Source: Verrucomicrobiota bacterium (GTDB taxonomy: Bacteria > Verrucomicrobiota > Verrucomicrobiia > Opitutales > Opitutaceae). Taken from it: 64,000 bases of DNA. Location of the stretch: assembly GCA_019136515.1 (NCBI GenBank), contig JAGVUB010000183.1, positions 88,068 to 152,067 of the forward strand. Reading direction: 5' to 3'. Below are positions 63,350-64,000 of this stretch, in pieces. Every line of letters starts with the position of its first letter. Position 1 is the first letter of the stretch. A program made the translations under genes and the position numbers. The notes beneath the pieces are model-generated. The model made no database searches. It had not been told where the DNA came from and saw only the letters and a program-made list of their open reading frames with translations.

Positions 63350-63874
63350 ATGAAAGTCACCACCTGCGAACTGGCCGGGCTGCTGCTGATCGAGCCCGCC
63401 GTCTTCGGCGACCACCGGGGATTTTTCACGGAATCCTGGAGTCGGGAACGGTACCGCGCCGCCGGCGTCGACCTCGACTTCGTGCAGGACAACTTCTCTC
63501 TCTCCCGGCGCGGCACGTTGCGCGGGATGCATTTCCAGAACCCCACCGCGCAGGGCAAACTGGTGTCGGTCTGGCAGGGCGAGGTCTGGGATGTCGCCGT
63601 CGACCTGCGGCGCGCCTCGCCGACGTTCGGCCCCGCGGAGAACAAGCACCAGTTCTTCGTGCCACCCGGCTTCGCCCACGGGTTCGTGGTCCTCAGCGAC
63701 ACCGCCCTCTTCCACTACAAGTGCACCGCCGGTTACGCGAAGGACCACGAGCGCGGCTTCCGCTGGAACGATCCGCAGGTCGGCATCCGCTGGCCGATCG
63801 ACGACCCGATCCTGTCGCCGCGCGACGCCGCCGCGCCCCTGCTGCGCGAACTCCCGACCGAGCTGCTGTTCTGA
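63350..63874 (+). CDS. rfbC: dTDP-4-dehydrorhamnose 3,5-epimerase
   Basis: 174 aa. Third step of dTDP-L-rhamnose synthesis. The cupin core has FGDHRGFFTESW, FVQDNFSLSRRGTLRGMHFQ (the catalytic His lies in this block), GEVWDVAVDLRRASPTFG and FVPPGFAHGFVVLSDTALFH. Length is slightly under the usual 180-185 aa. ATG 63350 gives the standard N-terminus. The following rfbD fragment confirms the pathway; rfbA and rfbB are expected beyond the window. Confidence 0.95.
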   Translation: MKVTTCELAGLLLIEPAVFGDHRGFFTESWSRERYRAAGVDLDFVQDNFSLSRRGTLRGMHFQNPTAQGKLVSVWQGEVWDVAVDLRRASPTFGPAENKHQFFVPPGFAHGFVVLSDTALFHYKCTAGYAKDHERGFRWNDPQVGIRWPIDDPILSPRDAAAPLLRELPTELLF

Positions 63875-63911
63875 TCCGCACGGCTTCAGCCGCCCTCCCC
63901 GCCATCCATCC

Positions 63912-64000
63912 ATGTCAGCCCCCAAGATTCTCCTCTTCGGCCGCGTCGGCCAAGTCGGCTGGGAACTGCGCCGCACGCTCGCCCCGCTCGGCGAGCTGGT
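63912..64000 (+). CDS. rfbD: dTDP-4-dehydrorhamnose reductase, N-terminal fragment
   Basis: Only the first 29 codons are in the window: PKILLFGRVGQVGWELRRTL, the NADPH-binding start of RfbD (GxxGQ.G.eL). It runs off the right edge. Position directly after rfbC supports the call. Confidence 0.8.
   Translation, partial: MSAPKILLFGRVGQVGWELRRTLAPLGEL

Overview
The window is high-G+C bacterial DNA with dense, mostly intact genes. The gene content suggests a member of the Opitutaceae (phylum Verrucomicrobiota): a GH27 alpha-galactosidase, LacI-type and GntR/LacI hybrid regulators, an orphan duplicated MacB/FtsX-like permease, and gaps filled with GTAG-headed hairpin repeats. That taxonomic placement is inference from gene content and style, not from a marker phylogeny.

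Region 1 (1-14.5 kb) is housekeeping and scattered accessory genes: the tail of an SRAP-family protein, asnS, tRNA-Asp with a recognisable promoter, a secreted alpha-galactosidase, trmO, lysA, an orphan chemoreceptor, a frameshifted ABC-type permease and gdhA. The gaps hold at least four kinds of dispersed repeat: REP-like hairpins headed GTAG, a MITE-like element of about 160 bp with terminal inverted repeats, a 369-bp unit repeated in tandem, and short shared modules.

Region 2 (14.5-17.9 kb) is visibly lower in G+C. It holds five or six small minus-strand genes of unknown function, separated by about 65-95 bp imperfect inverted repeats bounded by GCCCAAC/GTTGGGC boxes with a bulged inner stem. 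This is the layout of integron gene cassettes with attC sites. No integrase lies in the window, so it is best read as a cluster of attC sites lacking an integrase (CALIN).

Region 3 (18.1-28.3 kb) is housekeeping again: a TauE/SafE permease, purB, holA, an RluA-like protein lacking the usual catalytic motif, rpsT, a LacI regulator and a GntR/LacI regulator with an extra C-terminal beta-sandwich-like domain.

Region 4 (28.4-64 kb, running off the end) is a large surface-polysaccharide locus, almost all on the plus strand, with many start/stop overlaps (ATGA, GTGA, TGATG). It encodes a coiled-coil protein, a glycosyltransferase with three N-terminal beta-sandwich repeats, an epimerase, GT-C type membrane proteins, two giant proteins (about 1,300 aa each) with beta-sandwich + GT2 + GT2 + GT4 architecture, and four consecutive paralogous membrane proteins of unknown function. 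A radical SAM protein, methyltransferases, DPM1-like GT2 enzymes, two CDP-paratose-epimerase-like proteins, rfbC and the start of rfbD follow. A C-terminal module with the pattern TDGVEF...LDP...DRG...LRT.PG...WDW.Y occurs seven times in five membrane proteins of this locus. Together the genes plausibly build and decorate a rhamnose-containing cell-surface glycan.

The two most unusual systems here are the cassette array and the seven-copy module shared by the membrane proteins of the polysaccharide locus.
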